From NCBI GenBank assembly GCA_963807235.1, contig CAWEBF010000009.1, positions 248,001 to 312,000 on the forward strand: a stretch of DNA of 64,000 bases. Direction: 5' to 3'. Position numbers and translations under genes: made by a program. The stretch's first letter is position 1; each line of letters opens with the position of its first letter. Positions 1 through 8,062 of this stretch are shown piece after piece. Below the pieces are notes generated by a model that was not told the origin of the DNA, did not search any database, and saw only the letters and a list, made by a program, of their open reading frames with translations. The DNA is from CAWEBF01 sp963807235 (GTDB lineage Bacteria > Acidobacteriota > Vicinamibacteria > Vicinamibacterales > UBA2999).

Positions 1-1
1 G

Positions 2-2128
2 CTGGCCAGCGCGGCGGCGGTTTACGTGTCGAGCACGCGGCGCGCCGTTATTGCCCCGCCGGCGGTCGAGCGCATGGACCCGAAGGCCGTGCTCGAGAGC
101 CAATCGGCCGTGCTGCAGCAGGTGCGCCAGAACGAGGAGCGGTTCGAGTTGAAGGCCGAACGGACCCTGCACTACGACGACGGCTCCACGCGGCAGTACG
201 GCGTCGTGCTGTCGGTCCGCAACAGGAGCGGGCGCGACTACCTCGTCACCGCCAAGGAAGCGCGCGCGGGGAAGGACGGCACGGACCTGGAGCTCACGGG
301 TGACGTTCGATTGCAGGGCAGCGACGGGTTCGCGCTCGAGGCTGAACTTGCCACCTACAACAAGGATCAGCACATCGTGCGCGCCCCCGGCGACGTGGCC
401 TTCACCAAGGGGCGTCTGAAGGGGTCGGCCACGGGCATGTCCTACGACACCAACAGCGAGATGTTGAGCCTGCTGGCCAAACCCGACGTGAGATTCGAGC
501 CCGGCGAGACCGACGAGGCCAAGGCCATGCAGTTCCAGTCCGGCTCGGCGACCCTCGATCGGGTGCAGCACCTGCTGTCGCTCGAGAAGCAGGCCACCGT
601 GGTGCGGCAGAACCAGACGATGGCGTCGGACCGCGTCGTGGCACGGTTGTCGGAAGACGAGCAGCGCGTGAGCCTGGTGGAGCTGCGGGGAAACTCCACC
701 GTGAAAGGCGACGGGTCGCTCGAGAGCATGAGCGCCCGTGACATGGACCTGCAGTATGCAGAAGACGGCGAGACGCTGCAGCGCGCCGTGCTGACCGGCG
801 ACGGCCAGGTGGTCGTGAAACCTGGGCCCGCAGGCGGCGGCCGCCGGTTCAGCGGAGGTGTGCTGGAGCTGACGCTCGACGCGGCCGGCGAGGTGGATCG
901 AGCGGCGGGGCGCGAGGGGATCGTGGTGGATCTGTCCAAGGGCGACGTGGAAGGGCAGCAGGTGACCGCGCGAGAGTTCGATGCCGTGAACGGACCGTCG
1001 GGCGCGCTCTCGAACCTGCGGTTCGCCGAGAACGTGGAATATCGCGAGCGGGGCGCCAGCAAGGCGGCGCGCCGGGCCCGCGGACGCTCGTTGCAACTGC
1101 GCCTGGCGAACGACGCGGTCCGCTCAGCGGTGTTCGAGGGCGGTGCATCGTTCGAGGACGGGGACCTGTCGGCTGAGGCAGCCGAGATCCAGTACGACGT
1201 CGAGCGGGATCGCCTGGTGCTCGACGCGAAGACGCCCGAAGGGCGCTCACGGCTCTCCGACGAGCAGGTCTCGCTGACCGCGCGGCATGTCGAGGTCGGC
1301 CTGGAGACCGAGTCGATTTCAGCCAGTGGAACGGTCAAGTCCGTCCTGCAGCCGCAGGCGCCGGGACGCGCGGCCAAGCGCCCCCGCGCGTCGGGCCTGC
1401 TGGCCGACGAAAAAGCCGTCAACGTGAACGCGGAACGCGTAACATCGGCGGCGGGCGGTGAGCACTTCGTCTACACGGGGGAGGCGATGCTGTGGCAGGG
1501 TGAGACGGCGATCCGCGCCGACAGCATCGACTTCGACCGCGAGGCCGGGAACCTGACGGCGGCGGGCACGGCCCGCATGGCGCTGCCGATGAAAGAGGGG
1601 CTCGCCAACGGACGGGCGACGCGGATTCGCTACACCAACGACGACCGCACGCTGGCGTTCGGCGATCCGGACGTGAAGGCGGCGCCGGCCCGGCCGCTGC
1701 GCAGGCCCGTCGCGGCTGCGGGAACGCCCGTTCCGCCGCCGCCCAGACCCGTTGCGAAAGTGGAAGCGCCAGAGCCGATGCAGTCGTACTTGAGCGGTCC
1801 GGAAGGAGAGATTCGCGCGGACTTCATCGCGCTTGTCCTCGGGGAGAGTTCGTCCACTACCGAGCGCGTGGATGCCCGCGGCGGCGTCAGCCTGCGGATT
1901 GGCGCCAAGCGTGGTTCAAGCCAGCGTCTGGCCTACGTGGCGAGCGACCAGCGCTACGAGTTGACCGGCACGGCGGCGGATCCGGTGAGCGTCGTGGAGT
2001 CCTGCCGTGCAACCACGGGCAAGACGCTGATATTCTACAGATCGACCGATAGAATCCTTGTCGACGGCAACGAAGAGATTCGCACGCAGACCAGGGCCGA
2101 TGGGCCTTGCGTGCTCTCGACGCGGTAG
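2..2128 (+). CDS. lptC: LptC/LptA-type LPS-export periplasmic protein, 5'-truncated by window edge
   Basis: The reading frame is open to the left edge. The codons before the GTG at 26 spell a hydrophobic LASAAAVYV stretch, the end of an N-terminal membrane anchor, so the true start lies outside the window. About 700 residues are visible. The first ~190 resemble LptC (a beta-jellyroll held to the inner membrane). The rest contains repeated OstA/LptA-like segments, including the last ~110 residues after a Pro/Ala-rich linker near residue 560. LptC and LptA carry LPS across the periplasm after extraction by LptB2FG. The gene precedes lptB by 48 bp, the usual lptCAB order, but C and A appear joined in one chain. 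The Lpt assignment is firm; the exact domain borders are inferred. Confidence 0.8.
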   Translation: MASAAAVYVSSTRRAVIAPPAVERMDPKAVLESQSAVLQQVRQNEERFELKAERTLHYDDGSTRQYGVVLSVRNRSGRDYLVTAKEARAGKDGTDLELTGDVRLQGSDGFALEAELATYNKDQHIVRAPGDVAFTKGRLKGSATGMSYDTNSEMLSLLAKPDVRFEPGETDEAKAMQFQSGSATLDRVQHLLSLEKQATVVRQNQTMASDRVVARLSEDEQRVSLVELRGNSTVKGDGSLESMSARDMDLQYAEDGETLQRAVLTGDGQVVVKPGPAGGGRRFSGGVLELTLDAAGEVDRAAGREGIVVDLSKGDVEGQQVTAREFDAVNGPSGALSNLRFAENVEYRERGASKAARRARGRSLQLRLANDAVRSAVFEGGASFEDGDLSAEAAEIQYDVERDRLVLDAKTPEGRSRLSDEQVSLTARHVEVGLETESISASGTVKSVLQPQAPGRAAKRPRASGLLADEKAVNVNAERVTSAAGGEHFVYTGEAMLWQGETAIRADSIDFDREAGNLTAAGTARMALPMKEGLANGRATRIRYTNDDRTLAFGDPDVKAAPARPLRRPVAAAGTPVPPPPRPVAKVEAPEPMQSYLSGPEGEIRADFIALVLGESSSTTERVDARGGVSLRIGAKRGSSQRLAYVASDQRYELTGTAADPVSVVESCRATTGKTLIFYRSTDRILVDGNEEIRTQTRADGPCVLSTR

Positions 2129-2176
2129 GCGAAGGACCTCGCCAGGACTCGCCGGACCGGTCGAGCGGCGCCACCG

Positions 2177-2902
2177 ATGCCCACTCTTCGCACGCACGAA
2201 CTGACGAAGTCGTACAACGGACGGACGGTCGTGCGGGGCGTCAGCATCGAGGTGGCGTCGGGCGAGATCGTGGGGCTGCTCGGACCGAACGGCGCGGGCA
2301 AGACCACGACCTTCTACATGGCGGTGGGATTGACGGCTCCGGACTCGGGGCGAGTGGAGCTGGACGGACGCGACGTGACACGGGACCCCATGTACGTGCG
2401 CGCGCGCAAGGGCATCGGGTATCTGCCCCAGGAGCCATCGATTTTTCGGGGGCTGACCGTCGAACAGAATATCCTCGCGATCCTGGAGACGACGGGCGTG
2501 GATCGCGAGACGCGACGGCGGCGAACGGCAGAGCTGCTGGCTGAGCTGGGGCTGACGTCGCTGGCGAAATCGCCGGCGTTCACGCTATCGGGCGGGGAGC
2601 GCCGCAGGGCAGAGATTACCCGCGCGCTGGTGATCGCGCCGCGGTTCATCCTGCTCGACGAACCGTTTGCCGGGATCGATCCGATAGCGGTCACGGAGAT
2701 TCAGAAGATCGTGTTCCACTTGAAAGAGCGGGGGATTGGCGTGCTGATGACCGATCACAACGTGCGCGAGACGCTTCGCATCACGGATCGGGCATATATC
2801 GTGCATGATGGGACTATCTTCAAGAGCGGCACTCCAGCCGATCTGGCATCGGACGAAGACGTGAGGCGGATTTATCTTGGCGCGGATTTTCGACTGGACT
2901 GA
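2177..2902 (+). CDS. lptB: LPS export ABC transporter ATP-binding protein LptB
   Basis: A 241-residue ABC ATPase of normal LptB length. Visible motifs are Walker A GPNGAGKT (36-43), a Q-loop Gln near 85, signature LSGGE (137-141), Walker B ILLDEP (158-163) and an H-loop His in TDHN (about 194). It powers extraction of LPS from the inner membrane through LptF/LptG; the fused permease lies at 21.4 kb. The ATG follows the lptC/A stop by 48 bp and rpoN follows 53 bp downstream, so the three are probably cotranscribed, as in many diderms. Confidence 0.95.
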   Translation: MPTLRTHELTKSYNGRTVVRGVSIEVASGEIVGLLGPNGAGKTTTFYMAVGLTAPDSGRVELDGRDVTRDPMYVRARKGIGYLPQEPSIFRGLTVEQNILAILETTGVDRETRRRRTAELLAELGLTSLAKSPAFTLSGGERRRAEITRALVIAPRFILLDEPFAGIDPIAVTEIQKIVFHLKERGIGVLMTDHNVRETLRITDRAYIVHDGTIFKSGTPADLASDEDVRRIYLGADFRLD

Positions 2903-2955
2903 CAAGGGGATGACGAGAGTCCTTCACCGCAGCGGAGAATTGCGCGGCTGACGTC

Positions 2956-4386
2956 ATGGCGATCTCCCAGAAACTCCACACCAAACTCGTACAGAAGCTG
3001 ATTCTGACGCCGTCGCTGCAGCAGGCCATCAAGCTGCTGCCGATGTCGACGCTCGAACTGTCGGAGCTGCTCAATCAGGAGATGGTGGAGAACCCGCTGC
3101 TCGAGGAGTCTCCGACCGACGATCTCCAGCAGGCCGAGGCCCAACCTGAGAAGCCGGAGGAAAAGCCGGCGCAAGAGAAGACCGACAGTTGGGACGATCA
3201 GGACTACGAGTACTTCTTCGGCGACTACCTTGACGACGGCTATCGCCCGCGCACGCCCACCGAGGTCAAGGAGCTGCCGCCCATCGAGAACACGCTCTCC
3301 ACCTCGGGGTCGCTCTCCGATCACCTCCTCTGGCAGCTCTCGATGCAGTCGAGCGAGGGGGCCCCGCGCGAGATCGGCGAAGCCATCATCGGGAACCTGG
3401 ACGATGACGGGTACCTGGTGGCCACGGTGGAAGAACTCGCGCGGATGGGACCGTGGCCCGTGGAGGACGTGGAGGGCGCCCTGGCGCTCGTGCAGCAGTT
3501 CGATCCCGTTGGCGTGGCGGCGCGCGACCTGCAGGAGTGCCTGCTGCTGCAGCTGCGGCACCCGAGCCTGGCCGGCGCGCACACCGAAGTCGCCGAACTG
3601 ATCGTCTCGCAGCACATGCGGCTGCTGCAGAACCACCAGATCCCCGAGCTGGCCAAGAAGGTCGGCGTGTCGATCGAGGAGCTGAAGCAGCACATCGACA
3701 TCATCCAGGGCCTGGATCCGAAGCCGGGCAGCCGCTACAACCCGTCGCAATCACAGTACGTGATCCCCGACGTCCACGTCGTGAAGGTCGAGGATCAGTA
3801 CGTCGCGGTGCTGAACGAGGAAGGCCTGCCGCAGCTGCGCATCAGCCCCGTCTACCGCCGGCTGCTCGACAAGGGAGCCGAGAACAGCGACGAGACCCGC
3901 GCCTACGTGAAGGACAAGTTCCGGTCGGCCTTGTGGCTGATCAAGTCGGTGGAACAGCGCCAGAAGACGATCCATAAGGTGGCGACGAGCATCATCAACT
4001 TCCAGCGCGACTTCCTGGACCAGGGCATCGAATACCTGCGGCCGCTGGTGCTGCGCGACGTGGCGAACGACATCGGCATGCACGAGTCGACGGTCAGCCG
4101 CGTGGTGACCAACAAGTACATGCACACGCCGCAAGGCGTGTTCGAGATGAAGTACTTCTTCCACAGCGGCATCGCCAGCTCCTACGGCGAGGCGGTCTCG
4201 TCGGTCACCATCAAGCAGCGGATCCGCAAGATCATCGAGCAGGAAGACGGCCGCAAGCCGCTCAGCGACTCCAAGATCGTGAACATGCTGCAGAAGGAAG
4301 GTTTGGACCTGGCGCGCCGCACGATCGCAAAATACCGGGAGGAGCTGAAGATTCCGACGTCGAATCAACGCAAGGTCCTGTATTGA
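2956..4386 (+). CDS. rpoN: RNA polymerase sigma-54 factor RpoN
   Basis: A 476-residue sigma-54. Region I (1-50) is Gln/Leu-rich with the typical TPSLQQAIKLL helix. An acidic linker follows (about 50-95), then the core-binding region, the helix-turn-helix around STVSRVV, and the RpoN box ARRTIAKYRE at about 453-462, which contacts the -24 element. It directs transcription that depends on AAA+ enhancer-binding proteins. It sits in the conserved lptB-rpoN context, but the hpf and ptsN genes that often follow are absent and rapZ follows directly, its start overlapping this stop. Confidence 0.96.
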   Translation: MAISQKLHTKLVQKLILTPSLQQAIKLLPMSTLELSELLNQEMVENPLLEESPTDDLQQAEAQPEKPEEKPAQEKTDSWDDQDYEYFFGDYLDDGYRPRTPTEVKELPPIENTLSTSGSLSDHLLWQLSMQSSEGAPREIGEAIIGNLDDDGYLVATVEELARMGPWPVEDVEGALALVQQFDPVGVAARDLQECLLLQLRHPSLAGAHTEVAELIVSQHMRLLQNHQIPELAKKVGVSIEELKQHIDIIQGLDPKPGSRYNPSQSQYVIPDVHVVKVEDQYVAVLNEEGLPQLRISPVYRRLLDKGAENSDETRAYVKDKFRSALWLIKSVEQRQKTIHKVATSIINFQRDFLDQGIEYLRPLVLRDVANDIGMHESTVSRVVTNKYMHTPQGVFEMKYFFHSGIASSYGEAVSSVTIKQRIRKIIEQEDGRKPLSDSKIVNMLQKEGLDLARRTIAKYREELKIPTSNQRKVLY

Positions 4387-5303
4387 GTTCCACCGCCAGG
4401 CGGGCTCCCCGCACGGCCACGCCGGCCGCCCCCAGACGCGGCACCAGGCGTTTCGTCATCGTCACGGGACTTTCCGGATCGGGCAAGACCCACGCGCTTC
4501 GGGCGCTGGAGGACCTGGGCTACTTCTGCGTGGACAACCTGCCCACGCAGCTCATTCCGACCCTGGCCGAACTGGCCGGCCGCGACGACTCAGGCCTGGA
4601 CAAAGTGGCGCTCGTCGTCGACATCCGCGAGAGCGCGTTTCTGCGGGGATTCCCCGCTGTTCTCAAGAGCCTGCGCGGCAACCCGCGCACCAGGCCGACG
4701 CTCATCTTCCTGGAGGCCACCCACAGCTCGCTCGTGCGGCGGTTCAGCGAGACGCGGCGTCCGCACCCGCTGGCCCGGGGCCGCTCGGTCGCCGACGGCA
4801 TCAGGGAGGAGCGGGAGAAGCTGTCCGCCATCCGTTCGCTGGCCGACATGATCGTGGACACGTCGCACCTCACCGTTCACGAGCTGCGCGACATCTTCAT
4901 GCGCATGTCGCGCGACGGCGGGGGCAAGCGCGCGGAGATGGTGGTCACGCTTCTCAGCTTCGGCTTCAAGCACGGCCTGCCCGAGGACGCGGACCTGGCG
5001 TTCGACGTGCGCTGCCTGCCCAATCCGCACTTCGTGGACCGGCTGCGGGCGCTGACGGGACGCGATCAGAAGGTCGTGCGCTTCATGCGGCGCCACAAGG
5101 CCACCAAGGATTTCATCGATCGGCTGTTGTCGTTCCTGACGTTCGCCCTGCCGCACTACGTGCGCGAGGGCAAGACGTACCTGACCGTGGCGATCGGCTG
5201 CACGGGCGGACAGCACCGCTCGGTCATGGTGGCCGAAGCGCTCAAGCGCCGGCTGAGCGGCGTGCCGGGTGTGCGCGTCCGCGTGACGCACCGCGACTCC
5301 TAG
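4383..5303 (+). CDS. rapZ: RapZ/YvcJ family P-loop protein (RNase adapter)
   Basis: A 306-residue RapZ/YvcJ protein. The P-loop GLSGSGKT is at 29-36, followed by the family motif YFCVDNLP, and the C-terminal domain contains GCTGGQHRS. In enterobacteria RapZ steers RNase E to the sRNA GlmZ and so controls GlmS; elsewhere its role is less clear. The start is TTG at 4383, overlapping the rpoN TGA (4384-4386), which indicates translational coupling. The P-loop begins about 20 residues later than usual because of a Thr/Pro/Arg-rich N-terminal tail; no better downstream start is obvious. Confidence 0.92.
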   Translation: MSSTARRAPRTATPAAPRRGTRRFVIVTGLSGSGKTHALRALEDLGYFCVDNLPTQLIPTLAELAGRDDSGLDKVALVVDIRESAFLRGFPAVLKSLRGNPRTRPTLIFLEATHSSLVRRFSETRRPHPLARGRSVADGIREEREKLSAIRSLADMIVDTSHLTVHELRDIFMRMSRDGGGKRAEMVVTLLSFGFKHGLPEDADLAFDVRCLPNPHFVDRLRALTGRDQKVVRFMRRHKATKDFIDRLLSFLTFALPHYVREGKTYLTVAIGCTGGQHRSVMVAEALKRRLSGVPGVRVRVTHRDS

Positions 5304-5350
5304 CGAGGCTCCGCCCTTGGACCGAAGAGCATCCAGGCTCCGCCTCGCTA
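5301..5350. terminator. Hairpin after rapZ
   Basis: TAGCGAGGC (5301-5309, starting in the rapZ stop) is exactly complementary to GCCTCGCTA (5342-5350). The sequence AGGCTCCGCC occurs twice inside. There is no U-tract, so this may be a weak terminator or a spacer hairpin between rapZ and the cupin gene. The right arm runs directly into the dispersed repeat at 5335-5387. Confidence 0.45.
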
Positions 5351-5387
5351 GGGCAGTGTCTGATTGCCCGCGCTGCCGCGCGGGCGT
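5335..5387. repeat. Dispersed hairpin repeat, copy 1
   Basis: This copy aligns closely with 40138-40190: both have AGGCTCCGCC, then a GCAGTGTCT block, then a hairpin bracketed by GCCCGC and GCGGGC. Here the hairpin is GCCCGCG-ctgccg-CGCGGGC. The inner pairs differ between the copies but stay complementary, so the hairpin is conserved. Confidence 0.6.
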
Positions 5388-5420
5388 AGGGTGAGGGCGA
5401 GGGGAGATCGGAGAACCGCG

Positions 5421-5777
5421 ATGTCAACGCACGTGCCGACCCGCGTGGAGAAGCCCTGGGGCTACGAGCTGCACTGGGCGAAGACCGATCGTTACGTGGG
5501 GAAGATCCTCCACATCAACGCCGGTCATGCCCTGAGCCTGCAGTACCACAACATCAAGGACGAGACCGTCATGGTCCACTCCGGGAAGCTGCTCTACGAG
5601 ATTGAGATCGACGGAGTCCTGACCAGACGGGAGATGAACCCCGGCGACGTCATCCACGTCAGCCCCAAGACCGTGCACCGGATGACGGCGATCGAAGACA
5701 CCGACGTGTTCGAGGTGTCCACGCCGGAGTTGGACGACGTCGTGCGCCTCGAAGATCGTTACGGGCGCACGAGCTGA
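5421..5777 (+). CDS. Small cupin-domain protein (mannose-6-phosphate isomerase-like)
   Basis: A 118-residue single-domain cupin. The ATG at 5421 is preceded by GGGGAG/GGAG at about 5401-5413 and starts at the conserved KPWGYEL stretch; longer upstream starts are less likely. Cupin motif 1 (LSLQYH...E) and motif 2 (VHRM...) are present with His/Glu metal-ligand candidates. Similar domains form the C-terminus of ManC/type II phosphomannose isomerases and also occur as free-standing proteins of unknown substrate. It is separated from rapZ by a repeat-containing spacer and converges with ssb. Confidence 0.8.
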   Translation: MSTHVPTRVEKPWGYELHWAKTDRYVGKILHINAGHALSLQYHNIKDETVMVHSGKLLYEIEIDGVLTRREMNPGDVIHVSPKTVHRMTAIEDTDVFEVSTPELDDVVRLEDRYGRTS

Positions 5778-5793
5778 TACTCGCGCCCGTAGA

Positions 5794-5895
5794 CTACGGT
5801 CTACAGTCTCCGGTCTACCGTCCAGCAGTTGCTCCACTGCACTTCTGGCCCAATGCGGAACTGCAGTTCCGCACTGCGAGGACTGTAGACCGTAG
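5794..5895. repeat. Inverted repeats and 20-bp palindrome between convergent cupin and ssb genes
   Basis: CTACGGTCTACAGTC (5794-5808) is the exact reverse complement of 5881-5895. Between the arms lies the perfect 20-bp palindrome TGCGGAACTG/CAGTTCCGCA (5854-5873). Short GTAGACCG/GGTCTAC words recur on both sides. The position between two convergent stops suggests a bidirectional terminator, but the words also look like a dispersed intergenic repeat. Confidence 0.6.
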
Positions 5896-5918
5896 ACCGG
5901 AGACCGGAGACTGTCCCT

Positions 5919-6350
5919 CTAGAACGGGATATCGTCGTCAGTAAGCGGCGCCGACGGCGGCTCATCGGGTGAGGGCGCGCCGCCGCGCTCCATGCCACCG
6001 CCACGACCCGCCCCGCCGCCCGCGCCTCCGAGCAGCGTGATCCGGTCGGACTTGATTTCGGTGGTGTAGCGCTTGTTCCCGTCCTTGTCGTCCCACTGCC
6101 GGGTCTGCAGCCGTCCCTCGACGTAGATCTGTTTTCCCTTGGTCAGATATTCCTGCAGGCTCTCGGCCTGCTTGCCCCAGAGCACAACACGGTGCCACTC
6201 GGTTTTTTCCTGGCGCTGGCCGTTGCGATCGTTCCAGACCTCCGTGGTGGCCAGGTTCAACGTGGCGACGGCCGCGCCTCCCGGCGTATACCGCAACTCC
6301 GCGTCCCGTCCGAGATTGCCGACCAGAATGACCTTGTTCACGCTTCCCAT
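5919..6350 (-). CDS. ssb: Single-stranded DNA-binding protein
   Basis: A 143-residue SSB. The start ATG (6350) is preceded by AAAGGA and gives the normal N-terminus MGSVNKVILVGNLG; an upstream ATG at 6413 lacks family support. The OB-fold spans about 1-110, a Gly/Arg-rich linker follows, and the acidic tip DDDIPF that recruits replication and repair proteins closes the chain. It lies downstream of the Tol-Pal operon on the same strand, with about 150 bp between, so it could have its own promoter. Confidence 0.96.
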   Translation of the reverse strand: MGSVNKVILVGNLGRDAELRYTPGGAAVATLNLATTEVWNDRNGQRQEKTEWHRVVLWGKQAESLQEYLTKGKQIYVEGRLQTRQWDDKDGNKRYTTEIKSDRITLLGGAGGGAGRGGGMERGGAPSPDEPPSAPLTDDDIPF

Positions 6351-6499
6351 ATCGTCCTTTCCGGGCTGCGCCGCGCGCGAGCCCCTGCGGCTGCACTTGC
6401 TGCAGCCGTGCATTCACCGGCGTTCACTTTCGTAGTCGGGCCTTCTTTGCACGACATACCCCAGCATGATGCGGAGGCATGACAGACCAGGTCATTCGA

Positions 6500-7403
6500 T
6501 CACGGCGTGGGCTTGCGGCTCAAGCGGTCCAGTCCCTGCTTCGCCAGCGTGGCGCTCGTGCTTTGCGGATAGGTCTTGGCTAACAGCTCCCACGACGCGC
6601 GCGCCGAGTCGGGCTGGCCCAGTTCTTCGTAGGCCTTGCCGCGCTTGTAGTAGGCCTCGGGCACGTTGAGCGAGCTGGGGTAGTTCTGCGCCACCAGCGT
6701 GTACGCGGCGATGGCGTCCGTCAATCGTCTCTGCGAGTAATGAGTCTCGCCGATCCAGAACTGGGCCTCGCTGGCCGACTCCGTGCGCGGGAAACGTGCG
6801 CAGGACTGCCTCGAAGCCCGAGAGCGCAAGCGTGAACTGGCTGGCGAAGTAGTCCGACTTGGCCGATTCGAGCATCCGCGACGGCGACTGGCCCGTGGTG
6901 GACGGCGAGGGACCGCTCGGGGCAGGCGGCGCCGCGGGGGCGGTGCTGCTGGACAGATCCAACGGATCGAGGCTTGGCGCCGGCGCCTGGGCCAGTTGGG
7001 TGAGTTGTCCCTGAAGGGCCACGAGCGTCGCCCGAAGCGCATCGACCTCGTCGCGCAGGGACCGCAACCGGCTGTCGGTGTCCTGGGTCCTCTCGCGGAT
7101 CTGTCCGACGGTCTCGGCCAGTGAGCCGGCGCGCAGTTCCTGGTCGGCGAAGCCCTTGCGTGCGGCCGCGCTGGCATCGTCGATGCGCGTGGGAATCGCT
7201 TTCAGCGACTCGATCACCTGGGCCAGGGTCACCGCGAGCTGCTGCTGCTGTTCCTGCAGTATCCGCAGCTCCGCCGCCATTTGCTGGTGCTCGCGGTTCT
7301 GGGCCACGACCGGAACGGTGAGCGCGCTGACGACGCACCACGCACCACACGTGGCGGCCGCCAGGGCCGTGCGTCCCCGGGGCGTTCGAAGCTGCTGGAC
7401 CAT
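6500..7403 (-). CDS. cpoB: Cell division coordinator CpoB/YbgF (Tol-Pal operon), frameshifted
   Basis: The start ATG (7403) follows GGGGAG. The protein has a signal peptide, a coiled coil (about 35-150, Gln-rich), an Ala/Pro linker, then TPR repeats (YKRGKAYEELGQPDSA) in the C-terminal third. Near 6791 the frame shifts: the plus strand reads GCGGGAAA where GCGGAAA would keep frame, a +1 in a G run. Reading across the shift gives about 300 residues. CpoB links PBP1b and Tol to coordinate peptidoglycan synthesis with outer-membrane constriction. It is the last gene of the tol operon, 26 bp after pal. Confidence 0.85.
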
Positions 7404-7429
7404 CGCGTCGCTCCCCACAGTCGTTTCTA

Positions 7430-8016
7430 CTACTGTTTCGCCGAGATCACGAAGTGCGCGCGGCGGTTGCGTGACCAGCCCTCCTCCGAGGGCGCGCGAT
7501 CGAAGGGGTACTCGTCGCCGTAGCTGACCGTCCGCAGCCGATCGGCGGAAATGCCCAGCGACTGCAGGTAGCTCTTGGCCGCAATGGCCCGCCGCTCCCC
7601 GAGCGCCAGGTTGTACTCCGTCGTGCCGCGCTCGTCGCAGTGGCCTTCGATCGTGATCACCCACTGAGGATACCGCTTCAGCACGTCGGCGTTGGCCGCG
7701 ACGATGGTGCGCGCCTCGTCGTCCAGGTCGGCGCTGTCGAGTTGGAAGAACGCGGGCCGGAGTGGGCTGTCGCGATTCAGCTCCTCGAGGTTGCGCCCAG
7801 CCAGCTCTTCGGACGAGAGCCCGGCCGCCGCCGGCTGGTTGTCCACGACGGGCTGGCGCGGTGCGGGCGGCAGCGGAGTCTCCGCAGGCTGGTCGAACGG
7901 CGGTGGCGGCTGAGGTGGTAGCGGTACGTGGCCGCGCGACGGCGGGCGCAGCCGTCGGCCACGAGCGCCGCCACGAGAACGAGCATCGTTACCAGGGTGC
8001 GACTCTGTCTTCTCAT
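7430..8016 (-). CDS. pal: Peptidoglycan-associated lipoprotein Pal, frameshifted
   Basis: The start ATG (8016) has a strong AGGAGG ribosome-binding site. The lipoprotein signal ends in a lipobox with Cys (VADGC). A Pro-rich stretch follows, then the OmpA-like domain with GHCDERGTTEYN and the closing RRAHFVI. The lipobox and the OmpA domain are in different frames; the change falls near 7928 and looks like one missing base. Pal tethers the outer membrane to peptidoglycan and binds TolB. It lies between tolB and cpoB in the standard order. Confidence 0.88.
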
Positions 8017-8062
8017 CTCACGTCCTCCTAAGCTGACCGGCTCGTGTCGAGCGGTTAGCCCT

